Origin: JANELJ01 sp024511395
GTDB lineage: Bacteria; Pseudomonadota; Gammaproteobacteria; GRL18
Reading direction: 5' to 3'
Assembly (NCBI GenBank): GCA_963681975.1
Contig: OY820613.1
Span: 2,232,001 to 2,296,000, forward strand
Length of the DNA stretch: 64,000 bases
The notes beneath the pieces are model-generated. The model was not told the origin of the DNA. It did not search any database and saw only the letters and a list, made by a program, of their open reading frames with translations. Position 1 is the stretch's first letter. Every line of letters starts with the position of its first letter. The position numbers and the translations under genes are program-made. Positions 26,505-36,202 of this stretch are shown piece by piece.

Positions 26505-26520
26505 GGACCACATTCATGAC

Positions 26521-27813
26521 CTAAGCATAAACAGGAAAATGCTTACACAAATCCAGTACCTGCTGCTTAACCCGCTGCACAACCTCCAGCTTCTCCATAT
26601 TCTCTTCCGTCCGATCCGCTTCATCCATATTACACAGCTCATCCAGAATATCGCAGATCCAGCCCGCCAGTTCTGAACTTTCCTGTTCCTTAAAGCCGCG
26701 GGTAGAAATAGCCGGGGAACCAATACGCAGACCACTGGTGACAAACGGTGATTGTGGATCATTGGGTACCGAGTTTTTATTCACCGTAATATTGGCAAAA
26801 CCCAGTGCCGCATCGGCGGCTTTACCCGTCAGCTGACGGGAAATCAGGCTGACCAGAAACAGGTGATTATCAGTACCGCCGGAAACCACATCATAACCAC
26901 GTTCTAAAAAGACCGTGGCCATAGCACGGGCATTTTCCACAACCTGCTTCTGATAATCAACATACTCATCTTCCATAGCTTCTTTAAAAGCCACCGCCTT
27001 GCCCGCAATCACATGCATTAACGGCCCGCCCTGGGTACCGGGGAAAATCATGGAATTGAGTTTCTTTTCAATTTCAGGATTGGATTTGGCCAGAATAATA
27101 CCACCGCGGGGACCACGTAAGGTTTTATGAGTGGTTGAAGTAGTGACATCGGCAATCTGCACCGGACTTGGATAAACCCCGGCAGCAACCAGACCGGCCA
27201 CGTGAGCCATGTCCACCATTAAATAAGCACCCACTTCATCAGCAATATCACGAAAACGCTGCCAGTCCATAATACGGGAATAGGCACTGAAGCCGGCAAT
27301 AATCATTTTAGGTTTGTGTTCTCTGGCCAGACGTTCTACTTCGTCATAATCCACTTCGCCGGTGGCTTCATTCAGACCGTACTGAACCGCATTAAATAAT
27401 TTACCGGAAAAGCTGACTTTAGAGCCGTGAGTCAGGTGACCACCATGAGCCAGGCTCATACCCATCACCGTATCACCGGCATTTAACAGGGCAAAATAAA
27501 CAGCTGCATTAGCCTGGGAACCGGAGTGGGGTTGAACATTGGCATAATCAGCCCCAAATAATTCTTTAGCACGGCCAATAGCCAACTGTTCAGCCACATC
27601 AACGTTTTCACAGCCGCCGTAATAGCGTTTGGAAGGATAACCTTCAGCATATTTGTTGGTCAGTACTGAACCCTGGGCTTCCATTACCCTAGGGCTGGTG
27701 TAGTTTTCAGAAGCAATTAACTCAATATGCTCTTCCTGACGCTTCTCCTCATTCTGCATCGCTTCCCAGAGTTCGTCATCATAACCGGCAATTGTCATAT
27801 CTTTTGTAAACAT
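26521..27813 (-). CDS. glyA: Serine hydroxymethyltransferase
   Basis: 430 residues. A PLP enzyme that interconverts serine and glycine while loading one-carbon units onto tetrahydrofolate. Visible: IELIASENYTSPRVMEAQGS, the D201-M-A-H204 cofactor contact, and the PLP lysine K230 in TTSTTHKTLRGPRGG. The C-terminal end is slightly extended (VVQRVKQQVLDLCKHFPVYA), as in many gammaproteobacteria. Start ATG at 27811-27813. It heads the glyA-nrdR-ribD cluster and is divergent from psd. Confidence 0.97.
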   Translation of the reverse strand: MFTKDMTIAGYDDELWEAMQNEEKRQEEHIELIASENYTSPRVMEAQGSVLTNKYAEGYPSKRYYGGCENVDVAEQLAIGRAKELFGADYANVQPHSGSQANAAVYFALLNAGDTVMGMSLAHGGHLTHGSKVSFSGKLFNAVQYGLNEATGEVDYDEVERLAREHKPKMIIAGFSAYSRIMDWQRFRDIADEVGAYLMVDMAHVAGLVAAGVYPSPVQIADVTTSTTHKTLRGPRGGIILAKSNPEIEKKLNSMIFPGTQGGPLMHVIAGKAVAFKEAMEDEYVDYQKQVVENARAMATVFLERGYDVVSGGTDNHLFLVSLISRQLTGKAADAALGFANITVNKNSVPNDPQSPFVTSGLRIGSPAISTRGFKEQESSELAGWICDILDELCNMDEADRTEENMEKLEVVQRVKQQVLDLCKHFPVYA

Positions 27814-28013
27814 AAGGAGGATTCCTTTTAAAATTGAGTTAAAATACTGTGTTTTATACGCAAACCACGAAAAACCATCACAAAACTATGCAGTTATTGC
27901 GGTTAATCCCAGTGGAAAATCACGAGATCATACCTTAATTATTAAAAAATTTCATGCCCCGGAGTAGCCAATTGCCTCAAGTTCATATTAACAATAAAGA
28001 ATCTGCGACTTTA

Positions 28014-28904
28014 ATGGATTATTTAAAAACCTGGCAGCTGTTTCTACTGCCCCAGCATTTTTTATCGGCACTGATGCATCGTTTTATGCGTATTGAAGCC
28101 GTTGGCTTTAAAAATTTTCAGATAGCCCGCTTTATTAAAGCTTTTAATGTCAATATGAGTGAAGCCGAACGGGAACATCCGGAAGATTACCTCCATTTTA
28201 ATGATTTTTTTACCCGTGCTCTGAAACCTTCGGTACGTCCCGATCAAAGCTCTGAGCAGCAGTTATGCTGCCCTGTAGACGGGGCTGTCAGCGAACTGGG
28301 TGATATTGAAGGCGACCGGCTCATTCAGGCAAAGGGTCATTATTTCAGTCTTTCCGATCTACTGGCCGGTGATCAGGCGCTGACAGAAACGTTTATAAAC
28401 GGCAAGTTTGCAACTATTTACCTCTCTCCTCGAGATTATCATCGTATCCATATGCCTGTTAAAGGCACTTTGAAACAGATGATACAGGTTCCAGGACAGT
28501 TATTCGGGGTTAATAAAGCCTCTGTTAAGGCCATTCCCCGGCTGTTTGCCCGTAATGAACGGGTTATCAATATCTTTGATACACCCGCCGGCCCCATGGC
28601 TCTGATTGAAGTGGGGGCGATTTTCGTGGGCAGTATTGAAACCGTCTGGCACGGCGAAGTCAGTCCTCCCAGACGCAAAAAGGTTAAGTACTGGAATTAC
28701 CCGGGTGACACCACTCTGGAAAAGGCTCAGGAAATGGGTCGTTTTAATATGGGTTCTACAGTGGTGCTGTTATTTGCAGATAATAATATTGAGTGGTCGC
28801 CGGCCATGCAGCCGGATGTGCCAGTTAAGCTGGGGGAAATTTTAGGAGAGATAACACTTATGTCTCATAATAAAAATAATTCCAGCCCTGATAAAACGAG
28901 TTGA
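28014..28904 (+). CDS. psd: Phosphatidylserine decarboxylase proenzyme
   Basis: 296 residues from the ATG at 28014 (MDYLKTWQLFLLPQHFLSAL), which aligns with family N-termini; an in-frame ATG at 27954 adds 20 residues without a ribosome-binding site. It converts phosphatidylserine to phosphatidylethanolamine at the inner membrane. Motifs: PVDGAVSELG with the catalytic Asp, YLSPRDYHRIHMP with the His, and self-cleavage at Gly-Ser in FNMGSTVVLLF, which leaves the pyruvoyl group. The usual LGST reads MGST. The 3' end overlaps a convergent gene by 47 bp. Confidence 0.95.
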   Translation: MDYLKTWQLFLLPQHFLSALMHRFMRIEAVGFKNFQIARFIKAFNVNMSEAEREHPEDYLHFNDFFTRALKPSVRPDQSSEQQLCCPVDGAVSELGDIEGDRLIQAKGHYFSLSDLLAGDQALTETFINGKFATIYLSPRDYHRIHMPVKGTLKQMIQVPGQLFGVNKASVKAIPRLFARNERVINIFDTPAGPMALIEVGAIFVGSIETVWHGEVSPPRRKKVKYWNYPGDTTLEKAQEMGRFNMGSTVVLLFADNNIEWSPAMQPDVPVKLGEILGEITLMSHNKNNSSPDKTS

Positions 28905-29427
28905 GCAGTTTTAGTAACTGGTCTGATGGCACGGCTTCGTTAGGATAGATATTGTGTACACTGATAAAAAACTGTCCAAAACCTGCTCCATGGCGCCAGT
29001 TTAACTGCTCGACCGACCGTTTTTCCTGACATTTTGGACACTGGATTATCTGCTGCTCCACCTGCCACTGACTCAGATCCGGCAGTTTATCTGGAATCCT
29101 GGCACCGCATTGAGAACAGAAACAACGCAGTCGGTTCATCCCCCTGTAATAAATCGGCTGTGGAAAATACTGAATCTGGATATGACAGAAATTATGCCAG
29201 TTTTCCCGATCTGGTGGCGTCAGCTCGATCTGAGGAGAACAACCCAGAAAGGTGACCATTTTCAGAAAATTTTCGCCCACCAGATTAGCCTGATAATTGT
29301 CTATGCTGAAGACTTCACCCATAAAACCGGCTTTTTGCAGGCCGGCTATAAGCGGTTCTGCATCAGCCTGTGAAAAATACAGATGCTGGGGATTAAACAC
29401 CAGTCCATAGCGATTTTTTACAATCAT
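28858..29427 (-). CDS. Unknown protein with a four-cysteine zinc ribbon
   Basis: 189 residues from the ATG at 29425-29427, overlapping the epmA stop region; an in-frame TTG lies two codons earlier. Family not recognised. A central CFCSQCGARIP and, about 25 residues later, CPKCQEK form a likely zinc ribbon. N-terminal part resembles a small alpha/beta fold (RYGLVFNPQHLYFSQADAEPLI), and the C-terminus is aromatic (LNSFYQGWNYFYYET). No signal peptide. It is coupled to epmA, which may hint at a link to EF-P modification, but that is guesswork from position only. Confidence 0.75.
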   Translation of the reverse strand: MIVKNRYGLVFNPQHLYFSQADAEPLIAGLQKAGFMGEVFSIDNYQANLVGENFLKMVTFLGCSPQIELTPPDRENWHNFCHIQIQYFPQPIYYRGMNRLRCFCSQCGARIPDKLPDLSQWQVEQQIIQCPKCQEKRSVEQLNWRHGAGFGQFFISVHNIYPNEAVPSDQLLKLLNSFYQGWNYFYYET

Positions 29428-29429
29428 TA

Positions 29430-30446
29430 TCAAGCCCGCTCGAAGGGAAAATTAAACACGTCATTAATATGCCTGGAACCGCTCATCGCCATTAACAGAC
29501 GTTCGATGCCAATGGCCACGCCAGCACAATCAGGTAAAGTCTCCAGTGCCGCAAGAAAATGCTCATCCAACGGCACTGTCTGCTGACCATTCTGTTTGCG
29601 CTGTTCATTATCATGGATAAACCGCTCACGTTGTTCCTGAGCATTGTTTAACTCATGAAAACCATTACCCAGTTCCATACCGTTAATAAAAATTTCAAAA
29701 CGCTCTGCTACAGGCACTCCATTTGTTTCTGTTATTCTGGCCAGCGAGGCCTGAGTAGCCGGATAGTGATATAAAAAACACAGCTGAGCCTGTCCTGTCT
29801 GCTCAGCATTACCCTGCTCTGGTTTACCAAGAAAGGGTTCAATACAATAGCTGAACAATAATTCCAAGTAGCGATCCTTCGGATCGGTTTTATCCAGTAC
29901 GTTATCCAGTTGCTGTGCTCGGGCACAGGCCATAAGCTCATTGAGATCTGCCGTATGGGGATTGATATGCAGATACTTTTCAAAAGCCTGCTGATAGGAA
30001 ATAAAACAGCTTTCAGCCAGGGGCAGATACTCTGCAATGAGCAGGGTCAGCAGCTGATCAATTTCCACCATTAACTGATGATGATCCCAGCCTTCTCGGT
30101 ACCATTCCAGCAGGGTAAATTCCGGATTATGCCGTTGGCTTAATTCGCCCTGCCGAAACACTTTGGCAATTTGATAAATGGAACCGGAACCGGCAGCTAG
30201 CAGACGCTTCATGGCAAATTCAGGGGAGGTGTGTAAATAGTAGTGAGTATCCTCAATCCGCCGGGTCAGGGGGAAATAATCGGTCTGAAAACTTTCTACA
30301 AACGGATCGGTAATGGTTGCAGAGGACAGGACGGGAGTATCAACTTCCAGTACATTATGCTGTTCAAAAAAAAAGCGGATTTTTTTCAGGGTCTGAGCCC
30401 TGAGCTTGATCAGCTCAGGGGAAGCGACAGGCTGCCAGTTATTCAA
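29430..30446 (-). CDS. epmA: EF-P--(R)-beta-lysine ligase (PoxA/GenX)
   Basis: 338 residues, a class II lysyl-tRNA-synthetase paralogue lacking the anticodon domain. It attaches (R)-beta-lysine made by EpmB to Lys34 of EF-P. Motif 2 appears as FRQGELSQRHNPEFTLLEWYREGWD and motif 3 as GVAIGIERLLMAMSGS. Start is a TTG at 30444-30446, since no ATG is available at the conserved N-terminus (NNWQPVASPELIKLRAQTLKKI). It lies 31 bp downstream of efp, so substrate and enzyme are probably co-transcribed. Confidence 0.95.
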   Translation of the reverse strand: MNNWQPVASPELIKLRAQTLKKIRFFFEQHNVLEVDTPVLSSATITDPFVESFQTDYFPLTRRIEDTHYYLHTSPEFAMKRLLAAGSGSIYQIAKVFRQGELSQRHNPEFTLLEWYREGWDHHQLMVEIDQLLTLLIAEYLPLAESCFISYQQAFEKYLHINPHTADLNELMACARAQQLDNVLDKTDPKDRYLELLFSYCIEPFLGKPEQGNAEQTGQAQLCFLYHYPATQASLARITETNGVPVAERFEIFINGMELGNGFHELNNAQEQRERFIHDNEQRKQNGQQTVPLDEHFLAALETLPDCAGVAIGIERLLMAMSGSRHINDVFNFPFERA

Positions 30447-30477
30447 GAGTTTAATTCAGACTTTAAATTAAACGATG

Positions 30478-31047
30478 TTAGTTTTTGGCACGGGAAACAT
30501 ATTTACCGGTACGGGTATCAATTTTCAGTTCTTCGCCAATCTGTACAAATAAAGGCACCTGTACCACCGCTCTGGTTTCCATGGTAGCCGGTTTACCACC
30601 GCCGCCGGAAGTATCCCCTTTCAGACCGGGATCCGTATCCGTTACGGTTAGAGTAACAAAATTGGGTGGGGTAACTACCAGTGGATTACCGTTCCATAAG
30701 GTAATGGTACACATGTCCTGCTCTTTTAACCACTTTTCTACATCGCCTACAGCAGCTTTATCTGCAGCAATCTGCTCAAAGGTTTCAGGATGCATAAAAT
30801 GCCATTGTTCACCGTCATTGTATAAATACTGCAGTTCGGTATCCATAACATCGGCCGCTTCGACCGATTCACCGGATTTATAGGTTCTTTCTACAACACG
30901 CCCGGTTTTCAGGTTTTTCACCTTAATCCGGTTAAAGGCCTGACCTTTACCCGGCTTGACCACCTCGTTTTCAACAATGGCATAAGGATCGCCATCAATC
31001 ATTAATTTTAAACCGGAACGAAATTCATTGGTGTTGTATGTTGCCAT
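30478..31047 (-). CDS. efp: Elongation factor P
   Basis: 189 residues, three OB-like domains. It relieves ribosome stalling at polyproline stretches. The modification site is K34 in VVKPGKGQAF, consistent with the EpmA and EpmB genes on either side. The C-terminus RTGKYVSRAKN is the conserved tail. The secreted Pro-rich protein at 9667-10590 is an obvious type of client. Divergent from epmB with 116 bp or more between them. Confidence 0.97.
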   Translation of the reverse strand: MATYNTNEFRSGLKLMIDGDPYAIVENEVVKPGKGQAFNRIKVKNLKTGRVVERTYKSGESVEAADVMDTELQYLYNDGEQWHFMHPETFEQIAADKAAVGDVEKWLKEQDMCTITLWNGNPLVVTPPNFVTLTVTDTDPGLKGDTSGGGGKPATMETRAVVQVPLFVQIGEELKIDTRTGKYVSRAKN

Positions 31048-31265
31048 AAGTACTTTTTACCTTTTGTGTGCCGTGTGTATATCCTGGATATTATTTAAAT
31101 ACTGACTAGCTGCTGCTCGGTTTCTGCTTAGCTGAATATTATCAGGCGCTTTATTCTGCTAAAATGCTCTGCTTTAATACCGGAACAGCCCTGAGCTTCC
31201 ATAAAAGTCCTGAGCCTGATACAGGAATAGCCATTTTTTACACCAGAAAAGCAAAAACGCCCTAT

Positions 31266-32255
31266 ATGATACTCCGAAACGAACCCCGAAACCAGCCGGA
31301 AAAAAATTTTACTGACCCGATTCAGTTGCTGCAATATCTGGAACTGAAAAGAGAGCAAAGCCCCTTTTCTGAAAGCGCTATGGAATCCTTTCGTTTTAAG
31401 GTACCGGTCGCATTTGCACAGAAAATGCAGCCGGGAAAAGCCGATGATCCTCTATTACTGCAGGTTTTTCCTGCGCCTGAAGAGCTTAACGACCATAATG
31501 ATTACCAGAATGATCCGCTGGCTGAAGCCCGCTTCCTGTCCCAGCCCGGACTGCTGCAAAAATACCATGGCCGAGCTCTGCTGCTGGTAACACCCAGTTG
31601 TGCTATTCACTGCCGTTACTGTTTTCGTAGACACTACCCCTATGATGATAAGGGACATAGTCAAACCCAGCTGGATAATAATCTCAGGCTGATTGAGCAT
31701 GATACCAGTATTAGTGAAGTTATACTCAGTGGCGGCGATCCCTTATCCCTGTCCGATACCCGACTGAAACGCCTGTTTGAACAGCTGCAGGCCATTAAAC
31801 ATTTGCAGCGTATTCGTATTCATAGCCGTTATCCCGTGGTTGAACCTGAACGTGTCACCACGGCTCTGCTTAATACCCTGAAACAATCCAGGTTACAGGT
31901 TATGATGGTTCTGCATATTAATCATGCCCATGAAATAGGTGCTGATAATCAGCAGGTTTTCCATCAATTGCTGAACAATAATATCCTTTTATTTAACCAA
32001 TCGGTATTACTAAAAGGCGTTAATGATTCCCCTGAGGCACTGGCGGAACTGTCTGAAATATTAATTCAACATCATATTATTCCTTACTACCTGCACATGC
32101 TGGATAAAGTCCACGGAAGTGCATATTTTGAAATCTCTGAACAGGCTGCTCTGGACATATATAAACAATTACGTTCGCTGCTGCCCGGTTATATGCTTCC
32201 CCGCTTGGTAAGGGAAATACCAGATGCCTCCGCTAAAATGCCTTTGTACCCCTGA
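31266..32255 (+). CDS. epmB: EF-P beta-lysylation protein EpmB (lysine 2,3-aminomutase-like)
   Basis: 329 residues from the ATG at 31266 (MILRNEPRNQPEKNF); the frame is open back to an ATG at 31164, so the start is uncertain. A radical SAM enzyme: the 4Fe-4S motif is CAIHCRYCFRR. Also visible are ILSGGDPLSLSD, RIHSRYPVVEPERVT, LLNQSVLLKGVNDS and YYLHMLDKVHGSAYF with PLP-binding context. It converts lysine to (R)-beta-lysine for EpmA. IS5-like copy 5 is inserted 20 bp after its stop codon. Confidence 0.93.
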   Translation: MILRNEPRNQPEKNFTDPIQLLQYLELKREQSPFSESAMESFRFKVPVAFAQKMQPGKADDPLLLQVFPAPEELNDHNDYQNDPLAEARFLSQPGLLQKYHGRALLLVTPSCAIHCRYCFRRHYPYDDKGHSQTQLDNNLRLIEHDTSISEVILSGGDPLSLSDTRLKRLFEQLQAIKHLQRIRIHSRYPVVEPERVTTALLNTLKQSRLQVMMVLHINHAHEIGADNQQVFHQLLNNNILLFNQSVLLKGVNDSPEALAELSEILIQHHIIPYYLHMLDKVHGSAYFEISEQAALDIYKQLRSLLPGYMLPRLVREIPDASAKMPLYP

Positions 32256-32275
32256 CTATGCAGAATTTGTAAATA

Positions 32276-33773
32276 GTTCAACCTGAATAATACCGTTTTA
32301 AGCCTGACATCAAGCCAGGTTTAAAGCAGCTGATTGCCCCGGTTTGATAAAAGACCCCATCAAACCGGAAATAATTTTGAGCCACAAAAGCCGGAGCTTA
32401 TTGAGGCTCTTTCTTAAGTTATGTCCAGCGGCTACCATAACCACATTAATGGCATCACCGACTGCACCTTTGAGGTAGCAGCGGTCTAAACGGCCATCGT
32501 TTTTCATATGACCAATTTCAGGCTCAATCGCACTGCGCCGTTTTAATGCCTTTTTAATACTTCGGGTAACGCCTCGCTTCTGACCTGAGATAAAAACTTT
32601 AGTGTCTTTTACTTCATGTCCACGATAACCACGGTCAACAAAGCATTGTTCCGGTTGTACGGCTGTAAACTGTTTTATCTGTTCCAGTTGTGGCAGCAAG
32701 GTATGTCCATCATAAGGATTGCCCGGACAACTTTGAGCACCAATAACAAAGCCTTCCTTGTTAGTTACCGTGATACTGGTTTTAACTCCAAATTCATAAG
32801 GCTTATGAGCTTTGCCTTTACTGATACACTCGACTTCCGGTGCATGTAAACTGTAAAGCTTGTTCTTACTGTGCTGCTCCTGCTCAATTAGTTTCTGAGC
32901 CTGTTTTAGAGCTACTTCAAACAATGACTGAATATCGACAGAATAATTGGGCAGTTGTCGTTCAATATCCCGTTTAACACGACCTAAACGGGATTTCAGT
33001 TTATTGTTTATTTTCTTCATGCGTTTAAACTGTTTTGCATGAGCATAACGACTGGCCATTAGTACATATTGCGGCCCAACCCGGTTATAGTTCTGACGCA
33101 GTTTAATACCGTGCTCTTTGGACAGTTTAATCAGGTTTTCTCTGGCTTTGTTCAGGAGCTTTGAATCGGTTGGAAAAGCGATGTTCTTTTCCTGTACGGT
33201 AGTATCTACCGTGACTTTCTTTAAACTGCCGGGCTTGATAGTTTTACTCTTTAGTCCGGCTTTAATGGTTTCAATCAGTAATTTTTCACTGCCTGACTTA
33301 CCCGGCCGGTTACGCCATTTGGTCATGGTCACAGGGTGTATGGGCATTTTATGCTGAAAGTATTCTTCACCACAAAAATACTGCCAGTACGGATTTTCTG
33401 TCCAGCCTTTTACTACCTGTTCATCCGATAAATCATGCAGGTGTTTCAGGTAATGCAATCCTGCAATCAATCGAGTGCGTATGGCAGGAGCACCTTTAGT
33501 GGATACAAACAGAGCACCCCATTCTTTATCAGGACTTTCCCGGTCTATGTGTTTTGATAACTTAATCAACTCATGGTTTATGTCCAGCATGTTTTCAAGG
33601 CGCATCCTGAACAGGTCTTCCTGAGGTATTTTTGGCTGTTTCTCTGGCTTCATTCTGGTCTGGAAATTTGCAAGGTAATAAGGCTTATTTTACCAAAAAC
33701 CTGCAAATTTAACACCCATAATTCGCCAATATTTCCTTATAAATCAATGTGCTATAATTTATTCAGGTCGAAC
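32276..33773 (-). mobile_element. IS5-like element, copy 5 (intact)
   Basis: 1498 bp with perfect 6-bp flanking duplication TAAATA (32270-32275 and 33774-33779). Its right-end subsequence (ATTCGCCAATATTTCC) is shared with copies 4 and 7 rather than with its neighbour copy 6, so the copies are mosaics or belong to separate sublineages. Confidence 0.95.
32310..33653 (-). CDS. IS5-family transposase (copy 5)
   Basis: 447 residues, full length and with catalytic residues kept. Minor differences: ENLIKL instead of ENLVKL, KKINNKLK instead of KKMNNKLK, and RKSLNKLR instead of RKILNKLR near the C-terminus. Confidence 0.95.
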   Translation of the reverse strand: MKPEKQPKIPQEDLFRMRLENMLDINHELIKLSKHIDRESPDKEWGALFVSTKGAPAIRTRLIAGLHYLKHLHDLSDEQVVKGWTENPYWQYFCGEEYFQHKMPIHPVTMTKWRNRPGKSGSEKLLIETIKAGLKSKTIKPGSLKKVTVDTTVQEKNIAFPTDSKLLNKARENLIKLSKEHGIKLRQNYNRVGPQYVLMASRYAHAKQFKRMKKINNKLKSRLGRVKRDIERQLPNYSVDIQSLFEVALKQAQKLIEQEQHSKNKLYSLHAPEVECISKGKAHKPYEFGVKTSITVTNKEGFVIGAQSCPGNPYDGHTLLPQLEQIKQFTAVQPEQCFVDRGYRGHEVKDTKVFISGQKRGVTRSIKKALKRRSAIEPEIGHMKNDGRLDRCYLKGAVGDAINVVMVAAGHNLRKSLNKLRLLWLKIISGLMGSFIKPGQSAALNLA

Positions 33774-33779
33774 TAAATA

Positions 33780-34020
33780 ATATCATAGCCTGATTGTCAG
33801 AATACATTTACAAACACATTTATCTTTTTGATTTAACAGTATTATTCAAGTTTTTTGCCTTTTAAACAAAAGATAAAGTGCTATAATGTCCCTGATTTCG
33901 TTTTTTCCGGGCATTTTCCCGCAAAAAACAAGCTTCATAAACAAAATTATTAAAACTTGACTATACTGATATCTGAATCTCATTAAAATCATCGGATATT
34001 TTAACTAAATAGCTGATCCT
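33780..34020. other. Gene-free stretch with an orphan promoter-like site
   Basis: No convincing coding sequence. On the plus strand TATAAT lies in TGCTATAATGTCCC near 33890, with TTGCCT about 21 bases upstream, a little far for a standard promoter. It is followed by a short GC-rich hairpin-like segment (TCCGGGCATTTTCCCGC). It may be the leftover upstream region of a gene lost when the IS cluster formed. Confidence 0.35.
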
Positions 34021-34704
34021 AAAAGGTGTCCACCCTATAACCTTTTCTGTTGAATTTCAGAACCAGGAAACGGGGACACATTATTCATAAATTTTCTAAC
34101 ATCTTCCATCAGGCTTTTCATTGTTGAATGTCGATGATTTCTGGTTACGGTATCATGTAACTGTTTCCATAATAGCTCTATTCTGTTTACCCAGGGGTGA
34201 TAAGCTGACTGAAATATCAGCTCAAACTTTTTATTATGGGACAGAAATGTTTTCGTTATCTGGCTTTTATGTATAATATAATTATCCGCTATCAATCGGA
34301 TGGTTTTAGCTTGCCTGTATCTTTTTCTTAACTCTGCCATCAGGCGTAAAAACAGGAATGAATTTTTACTTTCCCATTCTACCCAGACTACCTGACCTGT
34401 TTTAGCATTCAGGGCACCGGCCAGATAATTCTTCTGGTTTTTACCAGGAGTGGGTATTCTGGTTTGTTGTCCTTTTACAGACCAGAAACTGCCGATACGT
34501 GGATTTAAATCAACATCGACTTCATCCACATAAAATACAGGATGCTCAGCATTGGCTGATTGCAAGGCTTTCTCTATCCTCTTCATTTTACGAGCTTTTT
34601 CCTTATCCTGTATGCATAGTGTCGGGCTGGCTCGTTTCCATTTTATACCCGGTTTAGGTAATAAACCTGAGATCTGGATAAGAACCCAGTCATTTACCTA
34701 AATA

Positions 34705-36202
34705 GTTCAACCTGAATAATACCGTTTTAAGCCTGACATCAAGCCAGGTTTAAAGCAGCTGATTGCCCCGGTTTGATAAAAGACCCCATCAAACCGGAAA
34801 TAATTTTGAGCCACAAAAGCCGGAGCTTATTGAGGATCTTTCTTAAGTTATGTCCAGCGACTACCATAACCACATTAATGGCATCACCGACTGCACCTTT
34901 GAGGTAGCAGCGGTCTAAACGGCCATCGTTTTTCATATGACCAATTTCAGGCTCAATCGCACTGCGCCGTTTTAATGCCTTTTTAATACTTCGGGTAACG
35001 CCTCGCTTCTGACCTGAGATAAAAACTTTAGTGTCTTTTACTTCATGTCCACGATAACCCCGGTCAACAAAGCAGTGTTCCGGTTGTACGGCTGTAAACT
35101 GTTTTATCTGTTCCAGTTGTGGCAGCAAGGTATGTCCATCATAAGGATTGCCCGGACAACTTTGAGCACCAATAACAAAGCCTTCCTTGTTAGTTACCGC
35201 GATACTGGTTTTAACTCCAAATTCATAAGGCTTATGAGCTTTGCCTTTACTGATACACTCGACTTCCGGTGCATGTAAACTGTAAAGCTTGTTTTTACTG
35301 TGCTGCTCCTGCTCAATCAGTTTCTGAGCCTGTTTTAGAGCTACTTCAAACAGAGACTGAATATCAACAGAATAGTTGGGCAGTTGTCGTTCAATATCCC
35401 GTTTAACACGACCTAAACGGGATTTCAGTTTATTGTTCATTTTCTTCATGCGTTTAAACTGTTTTGCATGTGCATAACGACTGGCCATTAGTACATATTG
35501 CGGCCCAACCCGATTATAGTTCTGACGCAGTTTAATACCGTGCTCTTTGGACAGTTTAACCAGGTTTTCTCTGGCTTTGTTCAGGAGCTTTGAATCGGTT
35601 GGAAAAGCGATGTTCTTTTCCTGTACGGTAGTATCTACCGTGACTTTCTTTAAACTGCCGGGCTTTATGGTTTTACTCTTTAGTCCGGCTTTAATGGTTT
35701 CAATCAGTAATTTTTCACTGCCTGATTTACCCGGCCGGTTACGCCATTTGGTCATGGTCACAGGATGTATAGGCATTTTATGCTGAAAGTATTCTTCACC
35801 ACAGAAATACTGCCAGTACGGATTTTCTGTCCAGCCTTTTACTACCTGTTCATCCGATAAATCATGCAGGTGTTTCAGGTAATGCAATCCTGCAATCAAT
35901 CGAGTGCGTATGGCAGGAGCACCTTTAGTGGATACAAACAGAGCACCCCATTCTTTATCAGGACTTTCCCAATCTATGTGTTTTGATAACTTAATCAACT
36001 CATGGTTTATGTCCAGCATGTTTTCAAGGCGCATCCTGAACAGGTCTTCCTGAGGTATTTTTGGCTGTTTCTTTGGCTTCATTCTGGTCTGGAAATTTGC
36101 AAGGTAATAAGGCTTATTTTACCAAAAACCTGCAAATTTAACACCCATAATCAAGAAATATTTCTTTATAAATCAATGCACTATGTTTTATTCAGGGCAG
36201 AC
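34705..36202 (-). mobile_element. IS5-like element, copy 6 (intact), inside IS982 copy A
   Basis: 1498 bp. The empty site is readable in IS982 copy B (CATTTACCTAAATACAGAGAG). In copy A TAAATA appears on both sides, giving a directly verified 6-bp target duplication. The insertion point is at the very stop codon of the IS982 transposase, so it does not shorten that frame. Confidence 0.97.
34739..36082 (-). CDS. IS5-family transposase (copy 6)
   Basis: 447 residues, full length, catalytic residues kept. Variants: MKPKKQ start, KTSIAV, PEHCFVD, and MVVAGHN. The KTSIAV and EHCFVD variants are shared with copies 7 and 8, and EHCFVD also with copy 9, marking a recent sublineage. Confidence 0.95.
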   Translation of the reverse strand: MKPKKQPKIPQEDLFRMRLENMLDINHELIKLSKHIDWESPDKEWGALFVSTKGAPAIRTRLIAGLHYLKHLHDLSDEQVVKGWTENPYWQYFCGEEYFQHKMPIHPVTMTKWRNRPGKSGSEKLLIETIKAGLKSKTIKPGSLKKVTVDTTVQEKNIAFPTDSKLLNKARENLVKLSKEHGIKLRQNYNRVGPQYVLMASRYAHAKQFKRMKKMNNKLKSRLGRVKRDIERQLPNYSVDIQSLFEVALKQAQKLIEQEQHSKNKLYSLHAPEVECISKGKAHKPYEFGVKTSIAVTNKEGFVIGAQSCPGNPYDGHTLLPQLEQIKQFTAVQPEHCFVDRGYRGHEVKDTKVFISGQKRGVTRSIKKALKRRSAIEPEIGHMKNDGRLDRCYLKGAVGDAINVVMVVAGHNLRKILNKLRLLWLKIISGLMGSFIKPGQSAALNLA

